DNA of 7,650 bases from JAMCXS01 sp964459065. GTDB lineage: Bacteria; Acidobacteriota; Terriglobia; UBA7540. The translations under genes were made by a program, and so were the position numbers. The notes under the pieces were generated by a model. That model worked only from the letters and a program-made list of their open reading frames with translations. It did no database searches and was not told where the DNA came from. The stretch spans positions 1-7,650 of the forward strand of contig CAYWMN010000185.1 of the NCBI GenBank assembly GCA_964459065.1. The letters run 5' to 3'. Numbering within the stretch: the stretch's first letter is position 1; every line of letters starts with the position of its first letter. Shown here in pieces: positions 1 to 6,869 of this stretch.

Positions 1-35
1 GACACAAGAACCAGTGTCGCGGCTACCCTTCCGAT

Positions 36-117
36 GCCGGCCGGAGGCCGGCGCTACGTCGTGCGGGGCGGACACCGCCCCTACAGAAAAGGCCGCGGAT
101 CTGAAAATCCGCGCTAC
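36..117. repeat. Array of three short hairpins with 29-base step
   Basis: Three perfect 7-bp inverted repeats begin at 36, 65 and 94, so the step is exactly 29 bases twice. Unit 1 is GCCGGCC-GGA-GGCCGGC (36-52), unit 2 is GGGGCGG-ACA-CCGCCCC (65-81), and unit 3 is CGCGGAT-CTGAAA-ATCCGCG (94-113). Each is followed at once by TAC, with CTAC at 54-57, 81-84 and 114-117. The stems differ in sequence while the architecture and the TAC tail are kept. A fourth unit may be cut by the left edge: GACAC (1-5) can pair with GTGTC (14-18), and GCGGCTAC follows. It resembles REP-type dispersed palindromes; function is unknown. No poly-T tail follows any stem, so these are not ordinary terminators. Confidence 0.7.
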
Positions 118-187
118 TCTGTTCCTCTGGTACCAAAACTCGGGCGGGTCACGGGGGTTCAGTTGAAAGATTACCTTGTTGCCCTCG

Positions 188-204
188 AGGAGCGTCGTCA
201 GGAG
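188..204 (+). promoter_or_regulatory. Shine-Dalgarno sites before the URO-D-like gene
   Basis: AGGAG at 200-204 lies five bases before the ATG at 210 and supports that start. A second AGGAG at 188-192 is too far away for this ATG and may be incidental. No convincing -35/-10 pair was seen between the hairpin array and the gene. Confidence 0.6.
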
Positions 205-209
205 CTGCC

Positions 210-1304
210 ATGAATTCCAAGCAACGAGTATTAAGCGCTTTAAAGAGGCAAGGGTTGCCGGACCGCGCGCCTCTGCAATTTGACTTGTCCCGGTCACTGT
301 TGAATAAGTTTGCTGAAAAATACGGTGTTCCGGCGGATTTCACGACTTCCTATTATGAGGACGTTACGTATCGGATTTCAGGGAATGATCTGCGCGTGGC
401 GATGGGGAGCGATTGCGTTGTGGTTGGAGCCAGCCTGCCGCGGGGTTACACGCACCCCGTTGACGATAGCGGGTGCATCCTCAATGAATTCGGGATGAAG
501 ATGCGCGAGGGGCCCATCTATATGGAGGTGGTTGAGCATCCCCTGGCCGGGGTCAGGGAGGCGGAGCAGGTGAATGATTTCGAGTTTCCCAACCCCCTTG
601 CCGAAGGCCGTTATGACGATGCCGCCAAGTATATCGAAAAGTACCGGCAAAGCCATTTCATTGTCGGGGATATGGAACTCACAATGTTCGACATGATGGC
701 CCAACTGGTTGGGTTGGAAAAGTTGCTGCTCGACATGGGGATGGGGGAATCTTACCTTGAAGCCTTAATCGACAAGACCATGAACTTTGCCCTGGCGGTT
801 GGGAAGAAACTGGTTTCCATGGGTGTGGATGGGATCTGGGCGGGGGACGATTTCGGCACTCAGAGTGGATTGCTGATTTCACCCGGCATGTGGCGGCGGT
901 ACTTCAAGCAACGGTACCGCGAAGTCTATGCTCAACTCAAAGCGATCAATCCCGATGTGCTGATCATGCAGCATTCCGACGGGGCAGTCGCCGCCATCCT
1001 GGGTGAATGGATCGAAGTCGGCATGGAAGTCTTTAACCCCGTCCAGCCCAATGTTCCGGGACACTCGCCGGAGGAATTGAAGGACAAGTTTGGAGATAAG
1101 CTTTCGTTCTGGGGAGCCATCGACCAACAGAGGCTTTTGCCCTTCGGGAGTCCTTCGCAGATCGAGGCGGACGTCAAAGCGAAAACCGCAGTCCTGGGGC
1201 GGGGTGGTGGCTACATGGTAGCGCCAGCCCACATCATTCAGGCAGAAACGCCGCTGGAAAATGTGGAGGCCCTGATCCGGGCGGTCCGGGAGAACGGCGC
1301 CTAG
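210..1304 (+). CDS. Uroporphyrinogen decarboxylase-fold protein, substrate unknown
   Basis: A complete 364-residue member of the URO-D/MtaA superfamily (TIM barrel), expected in the cytoplasm. The N-terminus (KQRVLSALKRQGLPDRAP, residues 4-21) is the usual opening of the family. Further family blocks are GDDFGTQ (212-218), HSDG (255-258), NPVQP (276-280), FWGAIDQQ (300-307) and GGGYMVAPAHIIQ (332-344). True HemE has an N-terminal RQAGRY-type substrate motif, which is absent, so heme synthesis is unlikely. Corrinoid methyltransferases (MtaA, MtbA) bind zinc through an HxC motif plus a later Cys; here the equivalent of HxC is HSDG and the C-terminal region has no Cys, so that activity is also doubtful. 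The ATG is chosen from the SD at 200-204 and the family start. It has its own terminator and is convergent with the Dsb-like gene. Related proteins often occur near sugar-metabolism genes, but the function is not established. Confidence 0.92.
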   Translation: MNSKQRVLSALKRQGLPDRAPLQFDLSRSLLNKFAEKYGVPADFTTSYYEDVTYRISGNDLRVAMGSDCVVVGASLPRGYTHPVDDSGCILNEFGMKMREGPIYMEVVEHPLAGVREAEQVNDFEFPNPLAEGRYDDAAKYIEKYRQSHFIVGDMELTMFDMMAQLVGLEKLLLDMGMGESYLEALIDKTMNFALAVGKKLVSMGVDGIWAGDDFGTQSGLLISPGMWRRYFKQRYREVYAQLKAINPDVLIMQHSDGAVAAILGEWIEVGMEVFNPVQPNVPGHSPEELKDKFGDKLSFWGAIDQQRLLPFGSPSQIEADVKAKTAVLGRGGGYMVAPAHIIQAETPLENVEALIRAVRENGA

Positions 1305-1311
1305 GCGGGGT

Positions 1312-1345
1312 AGCCACGGCACCGGCTATGTGCCGTGGGCTTTTC
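1312..1345 (+). terminator. Rho-independent terminator after the URO-D-like gene
   Basis: A perfect 9-bp stem, CCACGGCAC (1314-1322) with GTGCCGTGG (1330-1338), encloses a seven-base loop and is followed by GCTTTTCT. The T tract is only four long, but stem strength and position, ten bases after the stop codon, fit a terminator. Confidence 0.75.
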
Positions 1346-1360
1346 TGAGAATCGTTAAAA

Positions 1361-1474
1361 GCAGATTCCTCGTTGCCCACCGTCATAAGACCCTTCGCCT
1401 GGCTCAGGGCCGTTCGCAAGCGGAAGGGCGAACGGACTCGGAATGACACACGGGGGGCAGCGTCGGAATGACAC
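1361..1474. repeat. Composite dispersed-repeat DNA in the convergent gap
   Basis: This gap holds an 8-bp perfect inverted repeat, CCGTTCGC (1410-1417) with GCGAACGG (1428-1435), followed by two copies of the 12-mer TCGGAATGACAC at 1438-1449 and 1463-1474, 25 bases apart. An AGATTCCTCG block at 1363-1372 precedes them. I recognise AGATTCCTCG and CGGAATGAC as blocks that recur together in intergenic DNA of Acidobacteriota-like genomes; this is memory of a pattern, not a search. No coding frame is convincing here. The function is unknown. Confidence 0.5.
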
Positions 1475-1502
1475 CGCGGGGCGGCGGGCCATGAAAAGCT
1501 AA

Positions 1503-1532
1503 CTTCCGCGACCGGTCATCGCCTGGCGGAAA
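1503..1532 (-). terminator. Possible weak terminator after the Dsb-like gene
   Basis: TTCCGC (1504-1509) pairs with GCGGAA (1526-1531), just past the minus-strand stop at 1537-1539. Read on the minus strand the hairpin is followed by GTTAGCTTTTC. The 16-base loop and broken T tract make it weak, so Rho-dependent or bidirectional use of the gap is possible. Confidence 0.3.
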
Positions 1533-1536
1533 TCGA

Positions 1537-2673
1537 CTACTTGGCGGCCGCGCGCCGCAGGTCCTGGTCAATGAGTTGAAGGGTTCGCTTGGGCTGGAAT
1601 CCAATTACCGGAACCCCATTGATGTAAAGCGTCGGCGTCATCACGATGCCCAGTTTCCGTCCTTCTCGCACATCGGCCTCGATCCGTGGAAGCGATGCCT
1701 TTGCGTCGAGGCACTGCGCGAGCTTAACTCGATCCAAGCCCGCCCGCTGACCAAAATCCAGCAGTAAAGGCCGGACGTTCGCGCCGTTAATCATGTCCTG
1801 GCTTTCAAAAATGATCGAGCGATATTTGAAGTAGGCCGCCGGGTCCAACAGATAGCCACACTCGTTGGCAATGGCCGCCGTCAGCGCCCAGTCGTGGATC
1901 GTCGTAAGGGGAAACTCCTTAAACACGATTCGAACCTTGTTGCCGTATTTGGGAATTAGCTGGGTTTCAAAGAATTTCTGCAGTTCGGCGCAACTGGGGC
2001 ACTCGAGGTCGGCAAACTCCACAATGGTCACCGGGGCGTCGGCAGGGCCCACCATCGGCTGATTCTTCAGGTTGATTGCCTGTTCTATTTCCTTCCTGGG
2101 GTCAACATTCAGGTCAAAGATGCTTCCGATGACGGCGTAGCGCCCGTTTTGGGTGACAAAGGCATGCGTTGAGCTCTTCTTCCCGCCACCCTGGGCTGAA
2201 ATCCTGGCCTGGTAAAAACCGGCGAATTCCGAGTGGCGGAAGGGCCCGACGGCGAGCGTGACGGCCGCCGGCACCTTAAATTTGACCCGCACATAATCAA
2301 CAATCTTCTTGTTGATCAGGGAAGCATTCGCGGCGGGATTGGGTTGCGCCGTGGTCGAGGTAACAAAAACATCTCCGATCACCATGTAACGTTTGTCTTT
2401 CGTAAGAAAGAGCGGCTGCGATTTCTTCTTGTTTCCGCTCTGAATGTAGATCGCGGTCTGGTAGAAGGCGCTGTACTCGGAGTTCTGGAGCGGCCCCATC
2501 GTGAGATTGGCGGAAGCAGGGATTCCAAACCGCTCCCTGACATAGTGGATAATCTTCTGGTCAATAGTGGAAGGGGTTTCCGCCCGGATGGATTGCGTTG
2601 CCAGCAAACCGGCCAGCACAACCCACAGGATCGCAAGGAACCTCTTCCCTACAGCGAGTTCTCTCATATGCAT
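1537..2673 (-). CDS. Exported DsbA-like thioredoxin-fold protein with duplicated N-terminal module
   Basis: 378 residues. Residues 1-31 form a signal peptide (basic RELAVGKR, hydrophobic FLAILWVVLAGLLA, probable cut after IRA), so the protein is exported. Residues 37-104 and 119-188 are two copies of one module; shared blocks are K-I-x2-YVR, GP-x3-SE, FYQ, KK and RY-x-VIG. The second ends GRYAVIGSIFDLNVDP, resembling the end of the DsbC/DsbG N-terminal domain. Residues 206-375 are a DsbA-like thioredoxin domain with active site CPSC (225-228) in VTIVEFADLECPSC and the cis-proline loop VMTPTLYING (344-353). Two further cysteines (272, 321) may form a structural disulfide. The family makes or rearranges disulfides in exported proteins; oxidase versus isomerase cannot be told from sequence. 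Start: ATG at 2673, with Met3 at 2667 as an alternative; neither has a strong SD. Confidence 0.9.
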   Translation of the reverse strand: MHMRELAVGKRFLAILWVVLAGLLATQSIRAETPSTIDQKIIHYVRERFGIPASANLTMGPLQNSEYSAFYQTAIYIQSGNKKKSQPLFLTKDKRYMVIGDVFVTSTTAQPNPAANASLINKKIVDYVRVKFKVPAAVTLAVGPFRHSEFAGFYQARISAQGGGKKSSTHAFVTQNGRYAVIGSIFDLNVDPRKEIEQAINLKNQPMVGPADAPVTIVEFADLECPSCAELQKFFETQLIPKYGNKVRIVFKEFPLTTIHDWALTAAIANECGYLLDPAAYFKYRSIIFESQDMINGANVRPLLLDFGQRAGLDRVKLAQCLDAKASLPRIEADVREGRKLGIVMTPTLYINGVPVIGFQPKRTLQLIDQDLRRAAAK

Positions 2674-2726
2674 TTTGCTCTGCGCCTAAACTCTCTTCAA
2701 AATTCCTAACAGCCCCACGGGTTTAA

Positions 2727-2757
2727 ATTATGGATGGCTTATCTATTCATATCGCAA
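2727..2757 (-). promoter_or_regulatory. Candidate promoter for the Dsb-like gene
   Basis: On the minus strand TTGCGA (2757-2752) and CATAAT (2732-2727) are separated by 19 bases, about 55 bases before the ATG at 2673. Spacing is long and both boxes deviate from the sigma-70 consensus. The -35 lies inside the permease remnant, so it would have been recruited after that gene decayed. Speculative. Confidence 0.25.
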
Positions 2758-2808
2758 TGCCACCATAGGATCAACCTTTGCGGCACGGCGGGCGGGAATG
2801 TAGCCGGC
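2743..2808 (-). pseudogene. C-terminal remnant of an ABC transporter permease (ADOP/MacB type)
   Basis: On the minus strand, just before a TAG at 2745-2743, the frame reads YIPARRAAKVDPMVALRYE. This is the near-invariant C-terminal tail of FtsX/MacB-like permeases, especially the large ADOP permeases of Acidobacteriota, where it follows the last membrane helix. The frame stays open further upstream (SARLVPSRIRFGKKINRLVL...), but no hydrophobic last helix or other permease sequence is seen there, and the mannosidase stop lies at 2912-2910. An intact permease has several hundred residues; only about 20 survive. I infer a gene deleted down to its 3' end, probably when the neighbouring DNA was rearranged. 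The fragment may still lend its stop region to the local transcript. Confidence 0.7.
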
Positions 2809-2909
2809 TCTGGGAGATTCGCAGAGAACAAGGCGGTTAATTTTCTTGCCGAACCTGATCCTCGATGGCACAAGCCGTGCGGACCACACAATCTCGGTCT
2901 GTGGGAAGC

Positions 2910-5900
2910 TCACTTGTACAGGAGTCGAACGGTGTCAATGGCATACTTGCCGACCTGGATGTCGATGCTCCCATTCGCATTGACACGAATCGGCTTCTGA
3001 TCCTCTTCGAGGATATCCGTCGACATGGCGCTGACAAGGCCTTTCGGGCACTTGATGGTCGCTCGCGTATCCCGGCCGTCCGTTTCATAAAACCGCAGCA
3101 CCAGACCACGCCCATCCTCCGCTTTCTTGAGAATGGTCGCCACCACATTTGCCGGGGACACATTGAGAAAACTCTGCTGGTCCGGAAGATCGCCTGTTGC
3201 CGTCTGGCCCCGCATCACCAGCAGCGGAGCATTGTGGGCCCAACCCATCCGAACGGCTTCATGAGGCACCAGGGGTCCCCGGTGCGTTTGCAGGGCGAAG
3301 CGATAGGCATGCGGCCCCTGCTGCGTGAAGTACAGGTTGCGGTCGCCGCAACTGAAGACGCTCCTCAGCAGAATCGGCTGGATGACGAAACCCGTCTTCA
3401 GCAGCATCGGATCCTGGTGGGTGATGCGCTCAAAAGGACGATACCGGCCGTTCAGATAGAGCAGGAAACGGTTCGGCGCCAGCTGGCCCTTTATCGTCCG
3501 CGCATCATGGAAGCGCGGGTCCAGGCGGTCCTTGACGTCAAACGGAGTGACTTCGGTAGCCAGCGTCACTCCGCCCTGCTGATTGGAAAGATCCACCCAG
3601 TTATTGGTGGCTCGAACCGTGGGATGGCTGGCCACCGCCTGCCGGCTCTCTTTGCCGTACTGCACGGAGCCAAACGGCACTTCGTAGGTGAGTTTTCCCT
3701 GCTCGACATTAAAGGGGAAGGTGGTGTTCACCTGGATTTTCTTCTGGCCGTTCCAGTCCAAAGTCGTTTTGAGATCAATTCGCGGCACGGATCGATAGAG
3801 CGTTATCTCCTGGACTCGGGTGGAATTTAAAATGGTGCCTTTGACCCGGATCGTAGCGCGAACCGGACCGGACTCTGTGACGGTGATGGAAGCCGGTTTT
3901 GCGCCCATGCGCCACGAGCGGTTTGTGAATTCCTCGCCCTCGTCGACGCCAAGATTCTCCAGGGCGATTAATTCATTCGCCTCGTATTTTCGGGTATTGA
4001 GTATTTCGCGCCCGGCGCGCTTGTCAAAGATGCTGGTGATTCCTCCGGAGCGCCGATCCAGAGTGACTCTGTAAAATTGATTTTCCAGGCTCGTGGCAGT
4101 TGCACGGAGAGGATTTGCCACCTGGTTTTTTCCGGGGACGAGATAATAGGTTGTATAGCCAAGCGAAGGAACGCTTGCCTCAAAGATGACCTGCGCCCGC
4201 GCAATGCTGCCATCCTGATGGGTTGCCTGCACGTTCACCTGCACCGGCCGTTCCCGGCCCTTCGCATCAATCAGGTGGAGCGCGCGCGTTCCTGCTTTGT
4301 CGATCGACACGACGTGGTCAACCACATCGGTGCGCGGCCAGCCCAGGTCATTGAAAACGACGAGCGGAATCCCCTTGTTGCGGCACCGGATGTGGGAAAT
4401 CAACACATCAAGACTATCAGACAGCGCCTGGTGGGCCACCCGGTAGCTGTCCCGGGCCCTGGCGAGCTTGACGGCGTCGCTGATGATTCCGTTGTGGCCG
4501 CCCCAGTTGTGCTCGTGCACCAGCAGATTTGCCTGCCAGACGCTGTTGATGGCTGAACGCGGATAATCGTAGCCGGGAACGAACACACTGTCGACGGCCG
4601 AAACCTTTTCCGCCGCAGTCACCAGATGCTCCGTATGGCGGCTGAGCATGAACGCGTCGTTCTCAACCGATTGGGTTCCGTCCCACCAACTGGGGATTTC
4701 CCCTGAAACAGTCTGAATTTTGCCGTTTCCCTGCCGGAGTTCGCCCCGAAGAGCCTGGAAGTATTCGTCCACCGAGGCCAGCTTCACTTTGGGAGCATCG
4801 TGCCTCGTATTCCAGGTGTGGGCATTAACGCCCACACGCTCGTCGGGGATGGTGCAATCGGTACCGTCGGCCATAAAGAGAACCGGCGGGAGCAGCCACT
4901 TCTTCATCTGCGCAATCTCCTGCTGCACGTAACTCAAGAACCCCTCTTCGGCCACGCGGTAGTTTTCCGTGCGCAGGCGGTCTCCCGCTCCGTAGCTCTG
5001 AGGGCAGTGCACAACCATCACATGCGAGCCGTCGGGACCGGCCCAGCGAAAAACCGCGGGGCCGGCATACCCTGATACGTTCAGGTGGTTCTCGGGCCGC
5101 ACAAGAACCTTCCAGATCACAAAGTCCTTGATTCCCGCCTTGGCCAATATCTGAGGCATCTGGAGAGTGTGCCCGGGCTCATCAACGTTCCAGGCGAAAT
5201 CGGTATTCACGCCGAACCTTTCGCGCAGCCAGCGCTTGCCGAAGTATAAATTCCGGATGAGGCCCTCTCCGCCCAGGAGCAGTTCGCTTGGCCCGATATA
5301 GAACCCTCCGCATTCCAGGATGTCTTTGCGCAGCAAATTCCTGACCGTTGCCGCTTTTTCAGGATATCGGCGCAGGAATTCCCGGAGCACGTACGCATCC
5401 TCTTCGGAGAATTTGAAGTTCGGGGACTTCTCCAGCATGGCGACCGATTTGGCGACCGCCTGCACATTGAGGTTGAGGCAGACTTCAGGCGTATCCGGCC
5501 AGGACAGGTCCGCATGAGAATGAGAAACGATGAGGACCTGAAGCCTGGAGTATGGGCTCTGTTTCAGCAAACCCTGCAAGCCCCCTTCGGCTGCGTCGAG
5601 TGAGCGGACGAACTGCGCAGTTCTGCCCGACCGCATCGCGTCCAGGTCAAACGTTTTCGTAATGTTCAGAATCTGCGCGTCCGATTTCCCGCCGGCATGC
5701 TCGTAGAGTGCATCCGCAATCCCGAGGTTGCCGAGGAAGTTGCGCACTCGCCCGGCCAAAGCGTCGCCTTCAATCTCCAGTCTGGGATTCTTCAGCAACG
5801 TCCCGCGATTGTCGCCTCTGGTGACCTTGATGGCGATGGCCACCACTTCACCCGGCCTGGCGCTTTGCGACAAAGGAACTCTCTGGCTTTTGTTCCGCAG

Positions 5901-6323
5901 CGGCCTGTCGGTCGCGTTGAAGTGTTTCACCCGCGCACCGTTGACATAAATGTCGCCGGCGGGCCATAAATCAACCACCAGGCTGATCTTTCTGCCTTCC
6001 GTTCTTGTCCCGTAAAGGACCGCGGGAATTGTGACCTGCTTCCTGTACCACCAGACCGCCGCATTGCGGGATAACAAAGGCCTCCAGCTGTTCTGGTCTT
6101 TCGGGAGGATTTGCCACCCGGAGTCGTCCAGCTTCGGGTCCGCGCCGTTCGGGATGTCCTGTGCGCGGAATTTCCAGCAAGCGACACTTTCATTGCTGCT
6201 GGCCTGTACCTGGTTTATGAAGTCACCCGTCGCGTCCATGGCGATGACGGACCGCGCGCACAGGAGCACGAGGGCCAGCACGAGGAGCTTTGCAAACAGG
6301 GAAGCGTGGTTTTGGGCCTTCAT
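2910..6323 (-). CDS. Exported glycoside hydrolase family 38 alpha-mannosidase
   Basis: 1137 residues. Residues 1-28 are a signal peptide (probable cut after VIA), so the enzyme acts outside the cytoplasm. Residues 45-185 look like a galactose-binding-type beta sandwich (WWYRKQVTIP, DIYVNGARV). The GH38 catalytic barrel follows: VSHSHADLSW (266-275) gives zinc ligands His270 and Asp272 in place of the usual HSHNDPGW; FAWNVDEPGHT (376-386) gives Asp381 as nucleophile and zinc ligand; HEHNWGGH (603-610) probably supplies the last zinc His, most likely His605. From about 740 come the GH38 beta domains, opening with ENQFYRVTLDRRSGGITSIFDK. The family removes alpha-linked mannose with retention through a metal-dependent mechanism. 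The linkage and natural substrate cannot be read from sequence, and the Asn-to-Ala and PG-to-LS changes near the zinc site mark a divergent subgroup. ATG 6323 has a strong SD. There is no obvious operon partner. Confidence 0.92.
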   Translation of the reverse strand: MKAQNHASLFAKLLVLALVLLCARSVIAMDATGDFINQVQASSNESVACWKFRAQDIPNGADPKLDDSGWQILPKDQNSWRPLLSRNAAVWWYRKQVTIPAVLYGTRTEGRKISLVVDLWPAGDIYVNGARVKHFNATDRPLRNKSQRVPLSQSARPGEVVAIAIKVTRGDNRGTLLKNPRLEIEGDALAGRVRNFLGNLGIADALYEHAGGKSDAQILNITKTFDLDAMRSGRTAQFVRSLDAAEGGLQGLLKQSPYSRLQVLIVSHSHADLSWPDTPEVCLNLNVQAVAKSVAMLEKSPNFKFSEEDAYVLREFLRRYPEKAATVRNLLRKDILECGGFYIGPSELLLGGEGLIRNLYFGKRWLRERFGVNTDFAWNVDEPGHTLQMPQILAKAGIKDFVIWKVLVRPENHLNVSGYAGPAVFRWAGPDGSHVMVVHCPQSYGAGDRLRTENYRVAEEGFLSYVQQEIAQMKKWLLPPVLFMADGTDCTIPDERVGVNAHTWNTRHDAPKVKLASVDEYFQALRGELRQGNGKIQTVSGEIPSWWDGTQSVENDAFMLSRHTEHLVTAAEKVSAVDSVFVPGYDYPRSAINSVWQANLLVHEHNWGGHNGIISDAVKLARARDSYRVAHQALSDSLDVLISHIRCRNKGIPLVVFNDLGWPRTDVVDHVVSIDKAGTRALHLIDAKGRERPVQVNVQATHQDGSIARAQVIFEASVPSLGYTTYYLVPGKNQVANPLRATATSLENQFYRVTLDRRSGGITSIFDKRAGREILNTRKYEANELIALENLGVDEGEEFTNRSWRMGAKPASITVTESGPVRATIRVKGTILNSTRVQEITLYRSVPRIDLKTTLDWNGQKKIQVNTTFPFNVEQGKLTYEVPFGSVQYGKESRQAVASHPTVRATNNWVDLSNQQGGVTLATEVTPFDVKDRLDPRFHDARTIKGQLAPNRFLLYLNGRYRPFERITHQDPMLLKTGFVIQPILLRSVFSCGDRNLYFTQQGPHAYRFALQTHRGPLVPHEAVRMGWAHNAPLLVMRGQTATGDLPDQQSFLNVSPANVVATILKKAEDGRGLVLRFYETDGRDTRATIKCPKGLVSAMSTDILEEDQKPIRVNANGSIDIQVGKYAIDTVRLLYK

Positions 6324-6333
6324 CTAATCCTCC
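6324..6333 (-). promoter_or_regulatory. Strong Shine-Dalgarno of the mannosidase
   Basis: On the minus strand GGAGG (6333-6329) lies five bases before the ATG at 6323, which fixes the start codon. No confident promoter could be placed upstream. Confidence 0.75.
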
Positions 6334-6869
6334 GGAGTCAGGATATGTCAGGCACTTCTGTGTGCCGGGTTGGCCAGTGGGAACGGAAAGTGTATTCCGG
6401 GAGCCGCGCCGGTTGCAGCCGGTTCATTGATTTGTGAGGAAACTTCAGTATCCGATGAACAAAATCGTCAGGGCGGCCAGGATCAGGACCCCCGACCGAA
6501 GGGCCGAGCTGTCCCGGCAGGCCGCGCGAGGTCGACATATTCCCGAGCATTGTGCTCGCACAATACACTGTGCCTGTGAGACGCGCCGGCAACCGGCAAG
6601 CGGCTTGAAAAAAGTCAGCCTCGGACTGGAAGTCGATCCTGCGCTCGATGAGCGGTTTGGCCAACGCCCAACTTTCACACCCAGCCACAGTCAACTCCCG
6701 CAACAGATCTTCATTCGCGATTTCTTTTTTACAGCATACCCGTCACCCCCTCTCATTGCAATCGGCAGTCGGGTCATCAGCATTCGGTCCATCTTCCGTG
6801 TGCTTCCAAATGTTGAAGCTGGCCTGCCCGGGTTTTGGTACGAGAGTTTACATCACACCGTTGAGGGGC
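6334..6869. other. Gene-poor intergenic region upstream of the mannosidase
   Basis: About 540 bases without a supportable gene; open frames here have no recognisable protein features. Visible structure: a 7-mer GCCGGTT repeated at 6408-6414 and 6418-6424; two adjacent hairpins at 6544-6573; and a T-rich patch at 6721-6730 with no stem before it. On the minus strand, bases 6448-6500 translate to a hydrophobic tail (GVLILAALTILFIGY) before a TGA at 6447-6445. That could be the last membrane helix of a decayed gene or chance. The mannosidase promoter presumably lies here. Confidence 0.5.
6544..6573. repeat. Two adjacent small hairpins
   Basis: CGAGCA (6544-6549) pairs with TGCTCG (6553-6558) around a three-base loop, and GCACA (6558-6562) pairs with TGTGC (6569-6573) around six bases. 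The two share base 6558, so they form back to back or compete. Neither has a T tract. They could be a protein-binding site or chance. Confidence 0.35.

Larger units (their letters stand above)
1..213 (+). other. Open frame from left edge ending in ATGA overlap with the URO-D-like gene
   Basis: One plus-strand frame has no stop from base 1 to TGA at 211-213. That TGA overlaps the ATG of the next gene (210-212) in the ATGA arrangement typical of translationally coupled genes. The last residues read LKDYLVALEERRQELP, a charged, helix-like tail that looks coding. The part before it (about residues 12-40) is translated hairpin-array DNA and reads as low-complexity Gly/Arg-rich sequence, which looks non-coding. 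A short leader starting at TTG 163 is possible. More likely this is either chance, or an upstream gene end into which repeats have inserted. Presence of a real gene is doubtful. Confidence 0.2.

Noticed and set aside
36..117. CRISPR array
   Set aside because: The regular 29-base step is suggestive, but the repeated parts do not share sequence, units are far too short, and no cas gene is present.
210..1304. Assignment as hemE
   Set aside because: The fold matches, but the conserved N-terminal substrate motif of HemE is missing and other family blocks belong to the uncharacterised branch.
879..1322. 147-codon minus-strand open frame
   Set aside because: It lies antisense within the URO-D-like gene and has no recognisable motif.
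2865..3830. 321-codon plus-strand open frame
   Set aside because: It is antisense to the mannosidase, has no start signal or domain-like sequence, and is explained as a shadow of GC-rich coding DNA.
4077..4556. 159-codon plus-strand open frame
   Set aside because: Antisense shadow of the mannosidase with no supporting features.
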